Translations under genes and position numbers: made by a program
The notes under the pieces: model-generated
Database searches by the model: none
Told to the model about the DNA's origin: nothing
Seen by the model: only the letters and a program-made list of their open reading frames with translations
Shown here: positions 17,248 to 26,565 of the stretch, in pieces
How the letters are laid out: each line of letters opens with the position of its first letter
How positions within the stretch are numbered: the first letter of the stretch is position 1
From: NCEH01 sp043195195
Lineage (GTDB): Bacteria > Pseudomonadota > Alphaproteobacteria > Rhizobiales > Xanthobacteraceae
NCBI RefSeq assembly: GCF_043195195.1
Contig: NZ_JBAFWT010000004.1
Span: 124,001 to 188,000 of the forward strand
Length of the DNA stretch: 64,000 nucleotides
Reading direction: 5' to 3'

Positions 17248-17376
17248 TCATTTCGGCAATGGCTCGGCGGAGCACGTCTTCGCCGGGGTCAGCTTGAACC
17301 AGTCGCCGCACTTGTCGCAGCCCGAGACGCCGAGGCCGAGGCCCACCACAAGGGCGATCTGAAGAAAACTGCGCAT
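17248..17376 (-). CDS. Very small lipoprotein, 42 residues
   Basis: An ATG at 17376 opens a 42-residue reading frame with an ideal lipoprotein signal: MRSFLQIALVVGLGLGVSGC, a hydrophobic core ending in a VSGC lipobox. The mature peptide is only about 23 residues, with two more cysteines (CDKCGDWF, KTCSAEP). Its stop abuts the stop of the cytochrome gene (one base apart, convergent). The lipobox and coding-like composition make it credible. The function is unknown; the Cys pair could form a disulfide or bind metal. Confidence 0.6.
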   Translation of the reverse strand: MRSFLQIALVVGLGLGVSGCDKCGDWFKLTPAKTCSAEPLPK

Positions 17377-17469
17377 GGGGCGCTCCTCAATCCTGTGTCG
17401 CGGCGCACCATAAAGCAGGGCGCCCGGCTTTCAACCGCTTCCCCTGAGGAGGGGCGACGCTTTCATGAC

Positions 17470-17520
17470 CATTTTTAAAATCAACTAAATCAATTGACTT
17501 TATATTATATAAAATTGAAG
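17470..17520 (+). promoter_or_regulatory. AT-rich regulatory leader of the ABC operon
   Basis: This roughly 50-base stretch is far more AT-rich than its surroundings and contains the 8-bp palindrome TCAATTGA (17490-17497) and a TATATTATAT run (17501-17510). It lies 35-85 bases before the first ABC-transporter gene and probably contains its promoter and a regulator site. No standard -35/-10 pair with good spacing is evident. Confidence 0.4.
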
Positions 17521-17554
17521 CTCCTCTCCGTTGGCTTTGCAGCGGAGAGGATTC

Positions 17555-18562
17555 ATGCGCAGACGGGCTTTGTTGATGGTGGCGGCGGTCATGGTACCGG
17601 CCTTAGGGTTCGCTATGCCTGCCCCGGCACGGGCGGAAACCCAGCAATTGCGCATCGCGCAGCAGTTCGGCATCGCCTATCTGCCATTGATCGTCGTGAA
17701 GGAGCGCAAGCTCATCGAGAAGCATGCCGTGGCGAGCGGTTTGCCCGAAACGAAGGTGGAATGGCTGCGCCTCTCGGGCGCGGCGGCGATGAACGATTCC
17801 CTGATTTCCGGCGGTCTCGACTTCGCGACGGCCGGTATCGCGCCGGCGATCCTCACGTGGGACAAGACCCGCGGCAAGACGGACATCATCCTTATCGCCT
17901 CGCTCGGCTCAATGCCGAACGTGCTCACCACCAACAACCCCAACGTGAAGACGCTTCAGGACTTCACCGCGACAGACCGGATCGCGCTGCCGTCCGTGAA
18001 GGTGGGCTTCCAGCCCATCGTCTTACAGATCGCCGCTGAAAAAGCCTTCGGCAAATACGACAAGCTCGACGATCTCACCGTCAGCCTGCCTCACCCGGAC
18101 GCGACCGCAGCAATCCTCTCCGGCACCGGTGGCATCACCGCGCACTTCACCGCGCCGCCGTTCGTGCAGCAGCAGTTGGAGAGCGGCAAAGTGCACGCGG
18201 TGCTGAACAGCTACGACGTGCTCGGCGGGCCGCACACCTTCAACGTTGTCTACGGGACGAAGAAATTCGCGGCCGACAATCCCAAGACCGTCGATGCCTT
18301 CGTCGCCGCCTTGGATGAGGCAAATGCCTGGATCAAGGCCAATCCGGAAGTGGCCGCCAAGCTCTACGTCACCGCCGAGCAGTCCAAGCTGGATCTGGCC
18401 CTCGTCGAGCGGATCATCCGCGATCCGCAGATCAATTTCACCACGGCGCCGGAGCGCGTCGACGTATTCACGGACTTTGAATATCGCATCGGCCTAATTA
18501 AGCAGAAGCCCGGATGGAAGGATCTCTTCCAGGCTGGCCTGCACGGCAAGAACGGGAGCTGA
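17555..18562 (+). CDS. NitT/TauT-type ABC transporter substrate-binding protein
   Basis: The 335-residue periplasmic binding protein has an N-terminal MRRRALLMVAAVMVP signal with Ala-rich cleavage near AARA. The mature part starts ETQQLRIAQQFGIAYLPLIVVKE, characteristic of the SsuA/TauA/NrtA-like family (NMT1/THI5-like fold). The ATG at 17555, preceded by GGAGAGG, is preferred to an upstream TTG. It heads a three-gene importer operon, with the ATPase start two bases after this stop. Substrate is unknown; the family handles nitrate, sulfonates, taurine and aromatic or thiamine-related compounds, and no enzyme gene nearby discriminates between them. Confidence 0.9.
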   Translation: MRRRALLMVAAVMVPALGFAMPAPARAETQQLRIAQQFGIAYLPLIVVKERKLIEKHAVASGLPETKVEWLRLSGAAAMNDSLISGGLDFATAGIAPAILTWDKTRGKTDIILIASLGSMPNVLTTNNPNVKTLQDFTATDRIALPSVKVGFQPIVLQIAAEKAFGKYDKLDDLTVSLPHPDATAAILSGTGGITAHFTAPPFVQQQLESGKVHAVLNSYDVLGGPHTFNVVYGTKKFAADNPKTVDAFVAALDEANAWIKANPEVAAKLYVTAEQSKLDLALVERIIRDPQINFTTAPERVDVFTDFEYRIGLIKQKPGWKDLFQAGLHGKNGS

Positions 18563-18564
18563 AG

Positions 18565-19395
18565 ATGGCGACGCCGTCCGGCGCGTTCGCCGAAGCTCCG
18601 CGCGCATCCACGCCGATCCTGGCCGTCGATCGTGTCACCTTGCGTTATTCCGGCCAGACGGGCGACGTGACGGCGGTGGCGGATGTCTCCTTCTCCATCG
18701 GCCGTGGCGAGCGGCTGGCGCTGCTCGGCCCGTCGGGATGCGGTAAGTCCACCTTGCTGCGGGCGGTGGGCGGATTTCTGCGGCCGGCATCGGGAGAGAT
18801 CCGCTTGCATGGCGTGCCGGTGCACGCCCCGGGGCCGGACCGCATGTTCGTGTTCCAGGAGTTTGACCAACTCCTGCCTTGGCGCACGGTCTGCGGCAAT
18901 GTCGCTTTCGCAGTGCGTAAGGCCCGGGGCCTCTCGGCGGCGGCGGCGGCGGTGGTGGCACGCGACTGGATCGCCCGTGTCGGGCTCGGCACGTTCGCCG
19001 ATGCCTTTCCGCACACGCTATCGGGCGGCATGAAGCAGCGCGTGGCGATTGCGCGGGCCTTCGCCGTGCAGCCGGCCATTCTGCTGATGGATGAGCCGTT
19101 CGCCGCCCTCGACGCGCTCTCGCGCCGACGTATGCAGGATGAATTGCTCGGCTTGTGCGACGAAACCGGCGCCACCGCTTTGTTTGTGACCCATGCCATC
19201 GACGAGGCGGTCCATGTGGGAACGCGCATCCTCGTCATGTCCCCCCATCCTGGCCGCATCTCGGCCGAATATCCGGTGCCCGAGGCAACGCGTCTGCGTG
19301 GCTCCGCCGCCTTCGGCGCCCTTGAGGCGGACATCCAGTCTCGGATCTTCTCCGGCCAATCGGTCTCGCCGGCGCAGGAGTTTGCCCATGTCTGA
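18565..19395 (+). CDS. ABC transporter ATP-binding protein (NitT/TauT type)
   Basis: The 276-residue ATPase carries Walker A LLGPSGCGKSTLLRA (about residues 50-64), the Q-loop in FVFQEFDQLLPW, the signature LSGGMKQRVAIARAF, Walker B ILLMDEPFAALD and the H-loop in ALFVTHAIDEAV. It powers uptake through the permease encoded by the next gene, whose ATG overlaps this stop by eight bases. The short gap to the binding-protein gene shows all three are co-transcribed. Confidence 0.95.
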   Translation: MATPSGAFAEAPRASTPILAVDRVTLRYSGQTGDVTAVADVSFSIGRGERLALLGPSGCGKSTLLRAVGGFLRPASGEIRLHGVPVHAPGPDRMFVFQEFDQLLPWRTVCGNVAFAVRKARGLSAAAAAVVARDWIARVGLGTFADAFPHTLSGGMKQRVAIARAFAVQPAILLMDEPFAALDALSRRRMQDELLGLCDETGATALFVTHAIDEAVHVGTRILVMSPHPGRISAEYPVPEATRLRGSAAFGALEADIQSRIFSGQSVSPAQEFAHV

Positions 19396-20206
19396 GCGCA
19401 CGCTCGATCTTCCTGCCGTCCGCGCGGCCCGCCCGCTCGTCGTCGGCCCCGGCGCGCGGAAGGTGATCCTCCTGGTGCTTCTGGCGGCGGTTTGGGAGGC
19501 TTATGCCCGGTGGCTCGGCAATTCCCTGCTGATGCCGACCTTCAGCGATACCGTCCTGGCGCTGTGGACCGCGACGATTTCCGGCGAATTGCCGGACCGA
19601 ATCGGCGCCTCGCTGACCGTTCTGGTCAGCGGATATGTCATCGGCATCGCGGCGGCGGCGACCATCACAGCGCTCGCGGCGCTCAACCGCTGGGGCGAGA
19701 GCCTGCTGGGCCTGCTCACATCCATGTTCAATCCGCTTCCCGCCATCGCCTTGCTGCCGATTGCGCTGCTGTGGTTCGGCATTGGTTCGGCCAGCCTGAT
19801 CTTCGTCATCGTTCATGCGGTGCTGTGGCCGTTGGCGCTGGCCTGCCACGCCGGGTTCCGCGCGGTTCCACAGACCTTGCGCATGGCCGGGCGCAATATC
19901 GGCCTGTCGGGCCCGAGTTATGTGTTCGGCATCCTCATGCCCGCCGCCCTGCCGTCGATCCTCTCGGGCCTGAGGCTCGGCTGGGCGTTCGCTTGGCGCA
20001 CATTGATCGCCGCCGAGATGGTGTTCGGCGCGAGCGCGCGCTCCGGCGGCCTCGGCTGGTTCATCTTCACCAATCGCGCGCAGCTCGAAACCGCCAATGT
20101 CTTTGCCGGGCTCCTGGCGGTGATCCTCATCGGCATCACGGTCGAGACCCTGATTTTTGCCACCTTGAACCGTGCCACGGTGCAGCGCTGGGGCCAGGAG
20201 GTCTGA
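19388..20206 (+). CDS. ABC transporter permease (NitT/TauT type)
   Basis: The 272-residue inner-membrane permease has about six hydrophobic segments and the SsuC/TauC-like coupling loop around FRAVPQTLRMAGRNIGLSG. A membrane run then follows (IAAEMVFGASARSGGLGWF), typical of BPD_transp_1 permeases of this family. It completes the importer with the upstream ATPase and binding protein. The following gene, priA, is convergent and starts the other strand eight bases after the stop. No terminator hairpin is obvious in that short gap. Confidence 0.93.
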   Translation: MSERTLDLPAVRAARPLVVGPGARKVILLVLLAAVWEAYARWLGNSLLMPTFSDTVLALWTATISGELPDRIGASLTVLVSGYVIGIAAAATITALAALNRWGESLLGLLTSMFNPLPAIALLPIALLWFGIGSASLIFVIVHAVLWPLALACHAGFRAVPQTLRMAGRNIGLSGPSYVFGILMPAALPSILSGLRLGWAFAWRTLIAAEMVFGASARSGGLGWFIFTNRAQLETANVFAGLLAVILIGITVETLIFATLNRATVQRWGQEV

Positions 20207-20213
20207 GGCGCGA

Positions 20214-22388
20214 TCACAGAAAGCTCAACGGGTCCACGTCGATGGCCACCCGCACGTTTCCCGTGGGCTTGGGTGCGCTCTCGCGCCAGCCCCTGAGATA
20301 AGCAGAGAGATCGAACGCGCGGGGCGCGCGCACCAGCAGCCGCCAGCGATGGCGCCCCCGCAGCAAGGCGAGCGGCGCCTCGGCGGGGCCGAGCACGCGC
20401 ACGTCGGCATGCAAAGGCGCGCTCGCCGCGAGCCGCCGCGCATGGCCCTCGGCGGCATGGGCCTCGCTTGCCGAGACGATCAGGCTGGCCATGCGGCCGA
20501 ACGGCGGCAGCAGGGCTTCCGCGCGCGCGGCGATTTCGCTTTCATAGAAGGCCGCCCGGTCGCCCAGCATCAAGGCCTTCATCACCGGATGCTCGGGCAT
20601 GTGGGTCTGGATAAAGCCGCGCCCTTCGGTTGAGCCGCGTCCGGCGCGCCCGGCTACCTGATGGACGAGCTGGAAGGTGCGTTCCGCCGCGCGCGGGTCG
20701 CCGTGGCCAAGGCCCACATCGGCATCCACCACCCCCACCAAGGCGAGGCCGGGAAAATTGTGGCCCTTCGCCACCAATTGGGTGCCGACGATGATGTCCA
20801 CCTCGCCCTTGGCCACCGCGTCCAGTTCCGCCCGCATGCGCTCGACGCCGCCCGACAGATCGCTGGACAGCACGAGGCTACGGGCGGCGGGAAACAGGGT
20901 CTGCACCTCTTCCTGCAGGCGCTCGACGCCGGGGCCGCAGGGAATGAGGCTGTCCTTGGCGTTGCAGGCCGGGCAGGTGTCTGGGATCGGCGCCTGATAG
21001 CCGCAATGATGGCAGGCGAGCCGGCGGCGGAAGCGATGTTCCACCAGCCAGGCCGAGCAGGAGGGGCAGCGCATGCGATGGCCGCACGACCGGCACATGG
21101 TGAGCGGGGCATAGCCGCGCCGGTTGAGGAACAGCAGCGCCTGACCGCCCGCCGCCATGGTGTCGTTGATCTCAGCTTCCAGGCGCGGGGCGATCCAGCG
21201 GCCGCGCGGCGGGCCTTCCTTGCGCAGATCGATGGGCGAGAGCCCCGGCACCTTGGCGCCGCCGAACCGCTCCGGCAGCGCGAGCCGCTGGTAGCGCCCG
21301 CGCCGGGCATTCACCTCGGTCTCGATGGACGGGGTCGCCGAGGCAAGCACGATGGCGGATTTCGCCAGCCGCGCGCGCACCACCGCCATGTCGCGGGCGT
21401 GATAGGCGACGCCGTCATCCTGCTTATAGGCCGGGTCGTGCTCCTCATCGACGATGGTCAGGCCGAGATCGCGGAACGGCAGGAACAAAGCCGATCGCGC
21501 GCCCGCCACCACGCTGACCTCGCCGCTCGCCACCCCGCGCAGCACCCGCGCCCGGCGTTTTGTGGAAACGCCGGAATGCCATTCCGCCGGCTTCACGCCG
21601 AACCTCTTGGTGAAACGGTCCATGAACGCCTGGGTGAGGGCGATTTCGGGGAGCAGGATGAGGGATTGCCGCCCCTCCATGATCGCCTGCGCCACCGCCT
21701 CGAAATAGACCTCGGTCTTGCCGGAGCCGGTGACGCCGTCCAGCAGATGCACGCTGAAGGCGCGGGCGGCGACGGCGGCGCGCAATGCTTGGGCGGCCGT
21801 CCCCTGCTCGGGCGACAATTCCGGCACCGCAAAAGAGGCATCGGGCGGATAAGCGGCGGGCTCGGGGGGAAGGACGAGGGTTTCGAGCGCGCCGTCATCC
21901 ACCAGGCCATCCACCACGGAAGGGGACACCCCGGCCTCGCGCGCCGCCTCCACCTTGCCGCGCACGAAGCCGTCGGCGAGGAAGGCGATCAAGCGCGCGC
22001 GGGCGGCGGTCATGCGCTCCGGCGTGCGGCCGGTGGCGCGCACGCCCACCCGTTCGCGCATTGGCCCTGGGCTTTCGTCGTGGCGCAGCGCCATGCGCAG
22101 GACCATGCCGCGTGGGGCGAGGGTATAATCGGCGATCCAATCCACCAGTCGGCGCAATTCCTCCGGCAAGGGGAGGTGGTCGAGCCTGGCCTTGACGCTC
22201 TTAAGCTTGGCCTCGTTCACCCCCGCCGCATCGGTGCGCAGCGCCCAGACGCAGCCCACCATGCCGCGCGTGCCGAGCGGCACCTGCACGAGATCGCCCG
22301 GCGCGAGCGCGAGCCCATCCGGCACGGCATAGGAATAGGGGGTGTCGAGGCCGAGGGGGAGCAGGACATCGACGAGGCGCGCGGTCAT
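20214..22388 (-). CDS. priA: Replication restart helicase PriA
   Basis: The 724-residue 3'-5' helicase reloads replisomes at stalled forks. Seen in order are an N-terminal DNA-binding domain (LLPLGLDTPYSYAVPDG), Walker A LDGVTGSGKTEVYFE, the DEEH box in TIVDEEHDPAYKQ, eight cysteines of the zinc cluster (CRSCGHRMRCPSC, then CHHCG and CPACN), and the C-terminal helicase motifs (VGTQLVAKGHNFP). The start at 22388 was chosen because the fold begins MTARLVDVLLPLG; an upstream extension has no similarity. It is divergent from obgE with about 160 bases between. Confidence 0.96.
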   Translation of the reverse strand: MTARLVDVLLPLGLDTPYSYAVPDGLALAPGDLVQVPLGTRGMVGCVWALRTDAAGVNEAKLKSVKARLDHLPLPEELRRLVDWIADYTLAPRGMVLRMALRHDESPGPMRERVGVRATGRTPERMTAARARLIAFLADGFVRGKVEAAREAGVSPSVVDGLVDDGALETLVLPPEPAAYPPDASFAVPELSPEQGTAAQALRAAVAARAFSVHLLDGVTGSGKTEVYFEAVAQAIMEGRQSLILLPEIALTQAFMDRFTKRFGVKPAEWHSGVSTKRRARVLRGVASGEVSVVAGARSALFLPFRDLGLTIVDEEHDPAYKQDDGVAYHARDMAVVRARLAKSAIVLASATPSIETEVNARRGRYQRLALPERFGGAKVPGLSPIDLRKEGPPRGRWIAPRLEAEINDTMAAGGQALLFLNRRGYAPLTMCRSCGHRMRCPSCSAWLVEHRFRRRLACHHCGYQAPIPDTCPACNAKDSLIPCGPGVERLQEEVQTLFPAARSLVLSSDLSGGVERMRAELDAVAKGEVDIIVGTQLVAKGHNFPGLALVGVVDADVGLGHGDPRAAERTFQLVHQVAGRAGRGSTEGRGFIQTHMPEHPVMKALMLGDRAAFYESEIAARAEALLPPFGRMASLIVSASEAHAAEGHARRLAASAPLHADVRVLGPAEAPLALLRGRHRWRLLVRAPRAFDLSAYLRGWRESAPKPTGNVRVAIDVDPLSFL

Positions 22389-22549
22389 GTTCGCTTTTTG
22401 GTCCGGCCCGGCGGAAAGGTCAAAGGGGGAGGGGAGAAGAGCCGCCGGGTGGCGGGGGATCCGCGCGCCGGCCCATCGAAACCACGAAAACATAGCATTC
22501 GCGCCGCGCCGGCCTTGCCTTCGCCATCACGCGCGGCTACCTGCAAGCC

Positions 22550-23584
22550 ATGAAATTCCTCGATCTAGCCAAGATATATGTGCGCTCCGGTGATGGCGGG
22601 GCGGGGTGCGTCTCGTTCCGGCGCGAAAAGTTCATCGAATTCGGCGGCCCCAACGGCGGCGACGGCGGGCGCGGGGGCGATGTGTGGGTGGAGTGCGTGG
22701 ACGGGCTCAACACCCTGATCGACTATCGCTACCAGCAGCATTTCAAGGCCAAGAAGGGCGAGCATGGCATGGGCGCCAACCGCACCGGCGCCAAGGGCGC
22801 CGACGTGGTGCTGCGGGTGCCGGCCGGAACCGAGATTCTGGACGATGACGAGGAAACCGTGCTCGCCGACCTCACCGAGGTGGGGCAGCGCATCCGTTTG
22901 CTCGGCGGCGGCAATGGCGGGTTCGGCAATGCCCAGTTCAAGACCTCCACCAACCAGGCGCCGCGCCGCGCGAATCCGGGCCTGGAAGGCCAGGAAAAGT
23001 GGATCTGGCTGCGCCTGAAGCTGATCGCCGACGCCGGTCTCATCGGCCTGCCCAATGCCGGCAAGTCCACCTTTCTGGCCGCGACCACCGCGGCCAAGCC
23101 GAAGATCGCCGATTATCCCTTCACCACTTTGCATCCCGGCCTCGGCGTGGTGCGGGTGGACGATCGCGAGTTCGTGCTCGCCGACATTCCCGGCCTGATC
23201 GAGGGCGCACACGAGGGGCACGGCATCGGCGACCGGTTCCTGGCCCATATCGAGCGCTGCCGCGCCTTACTGCATCTGGTGGACGGCACCTGCGAGCACG
23301 CCGGCAAGGCCTATAAGACCGTGCGGGCGGAGCTTGCCGCCTATGGTTCCGGCCTCGACGAAAAGCCGGAGATCGTCGCGCTCTCCAAGATCGACGCGCT
23401 CTCGCCCGAACTGCTGAAGCAGCAGAAGGAGCGGCTCCAGCGCGCGGCGAAGAAGAAGCCGCTTCTGCTTTCCGCCCAATCGGGCCAGGGCATGCAGGAG
23501 GCGCTGCGCACCCTGTTCCAGGTGGTGACCGACGGCCGCCTGGAAGAGGCCGAAGCCATGCCCAAGCCCGAGTGGCGGCCATGA
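22550..23584 (+). CDS. obgE: GTPase ObgE/CgtA
   Basis: The 344-residue GTPase has the glycine-rich Obg fold (MKFLDLAKIYVRSGDGGAGC, GPNGGDGGRGGDVW). The G domain follows with Walker A GLPNAGKSTFLA, switch II LADIPGLIEGAHEGHG and SKIDAL. It functions in late 50S ribosome assembly and stringent-response control. The gene starts the block obgE-proB-proA-nadD-rsfS-rlmH-envC-ctpA. In many relatives rplU and rpmA lie directly upstream of obgE; here they are about 15 kb away on the other strand. Confidence 0.97.
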   Translation: MKFLDLAKIYVRSGDGGAGCVSFRREKFIEFGGPNGGDGGRGGDVWVECVDGLNTLIDYRYQQHFKAKKGEHGMGANRTGAKGADVVLRVPAGTEILDDDEETVLADLTEVGQRIRLLGGGNGGFGNAQFKTSTNQAPRRANPGLEGQEKWIWLRLKLIADAGLIGLPNAGKSTFLAATTAAKPKIADYPFTTLHPGLGVVRVDDREFVLADIPGLIEGAHEGHGIGDRFLAHIERCRALLHLVDGTCEHAGKAYKTVRAELAAYGSGLDEKPEIVALSKIDALSPELLKQQKERLQRAAKKKPLLLSAQSGQGMQEALRTLFQVVTDGRLEEAEAMPKPEWRP

Positions 23585-23627
23585 GCATCGCTCGGGCCTT
23601 CGAGGGCACAACGCAGGGGAGCTGGTG

Positions 23628-23810
23628 ATGGCGGGGGAACGCTTTGAACGCCATCGCCAGCCCTGGACCTCGGAAGAGATCCAGAAGCTTCATGCCTGCG
23701 CGAAAAAGGGCATGTCGCTGAAGGGCATCGCCCAGGCGCTCACGCGCAGCGAGGAATCGGTGAAGATCCGCGCCAAGGCCGATGGCTTGACCATCGCCAA
23801 GCTGCGCTGA
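23628..23810 (+). CDS. Small Myb/SANT-like helical protein
   Basis: The 60-residue protein (ATG at 23628; GTG three bases earlier also possible) is basic and helical. WTSEEIQKLHACAKKGMSLKGIAQALTRSEESVKIRAKADG looks like a three-helix Myb/SANT or sigma-like DNA-binding fold. It sits 43 bases after obgE and 154 bases before proB. Function is unknown. The coherent fold, good start and absence of any alternative overlapping gene make it probably real. Confidence 0.65.
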   Translation: MAGERFERHRQPWTSEEIQKLHACAKKGMSLKGIAQALTRSEESVKIRAKADGLTIAKLR

Positions 23811-23964
23811 CCCCTTCGGGCACCTCGTGGCGTGGCGCCGCGCGGTGGGGCCGGCGGTTGGCGGCTCTGGTCGGGGGCGTCGGCTTTTGTTATCCCACCG
23901 CTTCCCGCATGCGCCGCGGGACGGGTAGCCCCGTCCGCGCGTGACCAGATGAAGACCTGATCCC

Positions 23965-25095
23965 GTGACCTCTGCCGCTCCCTCCCTCGCCGATTTCCGC
24001 CGCATCGTCATCAAGGTGGGCTCGGCCCTGCTGGTGGATTCCGCGCGCGGAAAAGTCCGCCTGCCGTGGCTCACCTCGCTCGCCGAGGACATCGGCGCGC
24101 TGCATGCCGAGGGCAAGGACGTGCTGGTGGTCTCCTCGGGCGCGATAGCGCTCGGGCGCACGGTGCTCGGCCTGCCGCGCGGCGCCTTGAAGCTGGAGGA
24201 CAGCCAGGCCGCCGCCGCCGTGGGGCAGATCGCGCTCGCCCGCACCTGGTCGGAAATCCTTGCCCATGAAAACGTCACCGCCGGGCAGATCCTGCTGACG
24301 TTGGGCGATACCGAGGAGCGGCGGCGCTATCTCAATGCCCGCTCCACCTTGGGGCGGCTGCTGGAATACCGCGCGGTGCCGGTCATCAACGAGAATGACA
24401 CGGTGGCCACGAGCGAAATCCGCTATGGCGACAATGACCGCCTGGCGGCGCGCGTCGCCACCATGGCCAGCGCGGATCTGCTGATCCTGCTGTCCGACAT
24501 TGACGGCCTCTATACCGCTCCGCCGGCCCATAATCCCGACGCGCGCCATATCGCCGTGGTGCCGCGCATCACCGCCGAAATCGAGGGCATGGCCGGGGCG
24601 GCGGGTTCGGAGCTGTCGCGCGGCGGCATGCGCACCAAGATCGAGGCCGGCAAGATCGCGACCGCTGCCGGCACCCATATGGTGATCGCCTCCGGCCATG
24701 TGAAAAATCCGCTGCGGGCGATCCTCGACGGCGGGCGCTGCACCTGGTTCCTCAGCGGCGCGACCCCGGCGCGGGCGCGCAAGGCCTGGATCGGCGGCGC
24801 GCTGGAACCGCGCGGCATCCTGCATCTGGACGAGGGGGCGGTGGCCGCCCTGCGGCGCGGCGCCAGCCTGTTGCCGGCCGGCGTCACGCGGGTGGAAGGC
24901 TTGTTCGAGCGGGGCGACGCGGTGCTGCTGCGCGGCCCGGATGGCGGCGAGATCGGGCGTGGGCTGGTGGCCTATGACAGCGACCATGCCGAGCGCATCA
25001 TCGGCCGCGCCAGCGCCGAGATCGAGACCATTCTCGGTTTCCAGGGCCGCCTGGAACTGGTCCATCGCGACGACATGGCGGTGGGCGCGGAATAG
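23965..25095 (+). CDS. proB: Glutamate 5-kinase
   Basis: The 376-residue enzyme makes glutamyl-5-phosphate in the first step of proline synthesis. It has the amino-acid-kinase core (FRRIVIKVGSALLVD, VSSGAIALGR, PVINENDTVAT, NDRLAARVA) and a C-terminal PUA domain (from about residue 275, GALEPRGILHLDEGAV). It begins with GTG at 23965; the conserved segment starts 10 residues later. The partner gene proA follows about 140 bases downstream with no terminator between them. Confidence 0.97.
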   Translation: MTSAAPSLADFRRIVIKVGSALLVDSARGKVRLPWLTSLAEDIGALHAEGKDVLVVSSGAIALGRTVLGLPRGALKLEDSQAAAAVGQIALARTWSEILAHENVTAGQILLTLGDTEERRRYLNARSTLGRLLEYRAVPVINENDTVATSEIRYGDNDRLAARVATMASADLLILLSDIDGLYTAPPAHNPDARHIAVVPRITAEIEGMAGAAGSELSRGGMRTKIEAGKIATAAGTHMVIASGHVKNPLRAILDGGRCTWFLSGATPARARKAWIGGALEPRGILHLDEGAVAALRRGASLLPAGVTRVEGLFERGDAVLLRGPDGGEIGRGLVAYDSDHAERIIGRASAEIETILGFQGRLELVHRDDMAVGAE

Positions 25096-25237
25096 GCTAC
25101 CGGAGGGAACGTGGCTGCGCTATGCGTGGGGCCGATCCGCACGAAGCGCGGTTGCGCTGCTTCCACGCACGCGCCACCTGATGGTAAGACTTGAAGACGC
25201 CTCGCTTTTTTGCGACCGCCCGATCAGAGAGAGTGCC

Positions 25238-26560
25238 ATGTCCACGTCCAGCGCCGCCCGAATGAACGCCCCCGCGATCGCCGATCGCGCGGTGCCGCCG
25301 TCGGACATTGCCGGCACCATGCTGGAGATGGGCAAGCGCGCCCGCACCGCCGCACGCCTGCTCGCCGTGGCCGATGCGGATGTGAAATCCCAGGCGCTGC
25401 GCGCCGCCGCACGCGCCATTCGCGCCGCGACGGGGGAAATTCTTGCCGCCAATGCGGACGATCTGGTGCGCGCGCGCGCCGATGGCATGTCGGCCGCGTT
25501 CCAGGATCGCCTCGCCCTCTCCGACGCCCGGATCGAGGCGATCGCCGCCGGCATCGAGGCAGTGGCCGCTTTGCCCGATCCCGTGGGCGCGGTGACCGAA
25601 AGCTGGACCCGGCCCAACGGCCTGATCATCGAGCGCGTGCGCACGCCCTTGGGCGTGATCGGCGTGATCTATGAAAGCCGGCCCAATGTGACGGCGGACG
25701 CGGCCGCGCTGTGCATTCGTGCCGGCAATGCGGTGGTGCTGCGCGGCGGCTCCGACAGCCTCGGATCCAGCGGCGCCATTCATAAGGCGTTTGTCGCGGG
25801 CCTCGCGCAGGCTGGGTTGCCGGCGGATGCGGTGCAGTTCGTGCCGTTCGCCGACCGGGGCGCCGTGGGCGAAATGCTCAAGGGCCTCGGTGGAAACCTC
25901 GACGTGATCGTGCCGCGCGGCGGCAAGGGGCTGGTGGCGCGGGTGCAGAGCGAGGCGCGGGTCCCCGTGTTCGCCCATCTCGACGGCATCGTCCATGTCT
26001 ATGTCCACGCCCCGGCCGATCTCGCCATGGCGAAAAGCGTGCTGCTGAATGCCAAGATGCGCCGCACCGGCATTTGCGGCGCCGCCGAGACGCTGCTGGT
26101 GGACGAAGCGAGCGCGCCGACCCATCTCAAGCCCCTGGTTGAAATGCTGCTCGACGCCGGCTGCGAAGTGCGCGGCGATGCGGCGGCGCAGGCGACCGAT
26201 GCGCGCGTTTTGCCGGCTAATGACGCCGATTGGGACACGGAATACGAGGATGCCATCATCTCGGTGAAGGTGGTGGCGGACCTCGATGCAGCCATTGCCC
26301 ATGTGGAGGGACACGGCTCGCACCACACCGATTCCATCATCACCGAGGACAAAGCGGCCGCCCGACAGTTCCTGGCCGAAGTGGATTCGGCCATCGTGAT
26401 GCACAATGCCTCCACCCAGTTCGCCGACGGCGGGGAATTCGGCTTCGGCGCCGAGATCGGCATCGCCACCGGGCGCATGCATGCGCGCGGGCCGGTGGGG
26501 GCGGAGCAGCTCACCTCGTTCAAATATCGGGTGCACGGGGCCGGGCAGACCCGTCCGTGA
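25238..26560 (+). CDS. proA: Gamma-glutamyl-phosphate reductase
   Basis: The 440-residue NADPH-dependent aldehyde dehydrogenase reduces glutamyl-5-phosphate to glutamate-5-semialdehyde in proline synthesis. Family segments are ERVRTPLGVIGVIYESRPN, VVLRGGSDS, RTGICGAAETLLVD with the catalytic cysteine, and ASTQFADGGEFGFGAEIGI. The ATG at 25238 is chosen for a 15-residue non-conserved N-terminus, with the domain starting at DIAGTMLEMGKRA. Its stop overlaps the possible GTG start of nadD. Confidence 0.97.
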   Translation: MSTSSAARMNAPAIADRAVPPSDIAGTMLEMGKRARTAARLLAVADADVKSQALRAAARAIRAATGEILAANADDLVRARADGMSAAFQDRLALSDARIEAIAAGIEAVAALPDPVGAVTESWTRPNGLIIERVRTPLGVIGVIYESRPNVTADAAALCIRAGNAVVLRGGSDSLGSSGAIHKAFVAGLAQAGLPADAVQFVPFADRGAVGEMLKGLGGNLDVIVPRGGKGLVARVQSEARVPVFAHLDGIVHVYVHAPADLAMAKSVLLNAKMRRTGICGAAETLLVDEASAPTHLKPLVEMLLDAGCEVRGDAAAQATDARVLPANDADWDTEYEDAIISVKVVADLDAAIAHVEGHGSHHTDSIITEDKAAARQFLAEVDSAIVMHNASTQFADGGEFGFGAEIGIATGRMHARGPVGAEQLTSFKYRVHGAGQTRP

Positions 26561-26565
26561 CCTGC

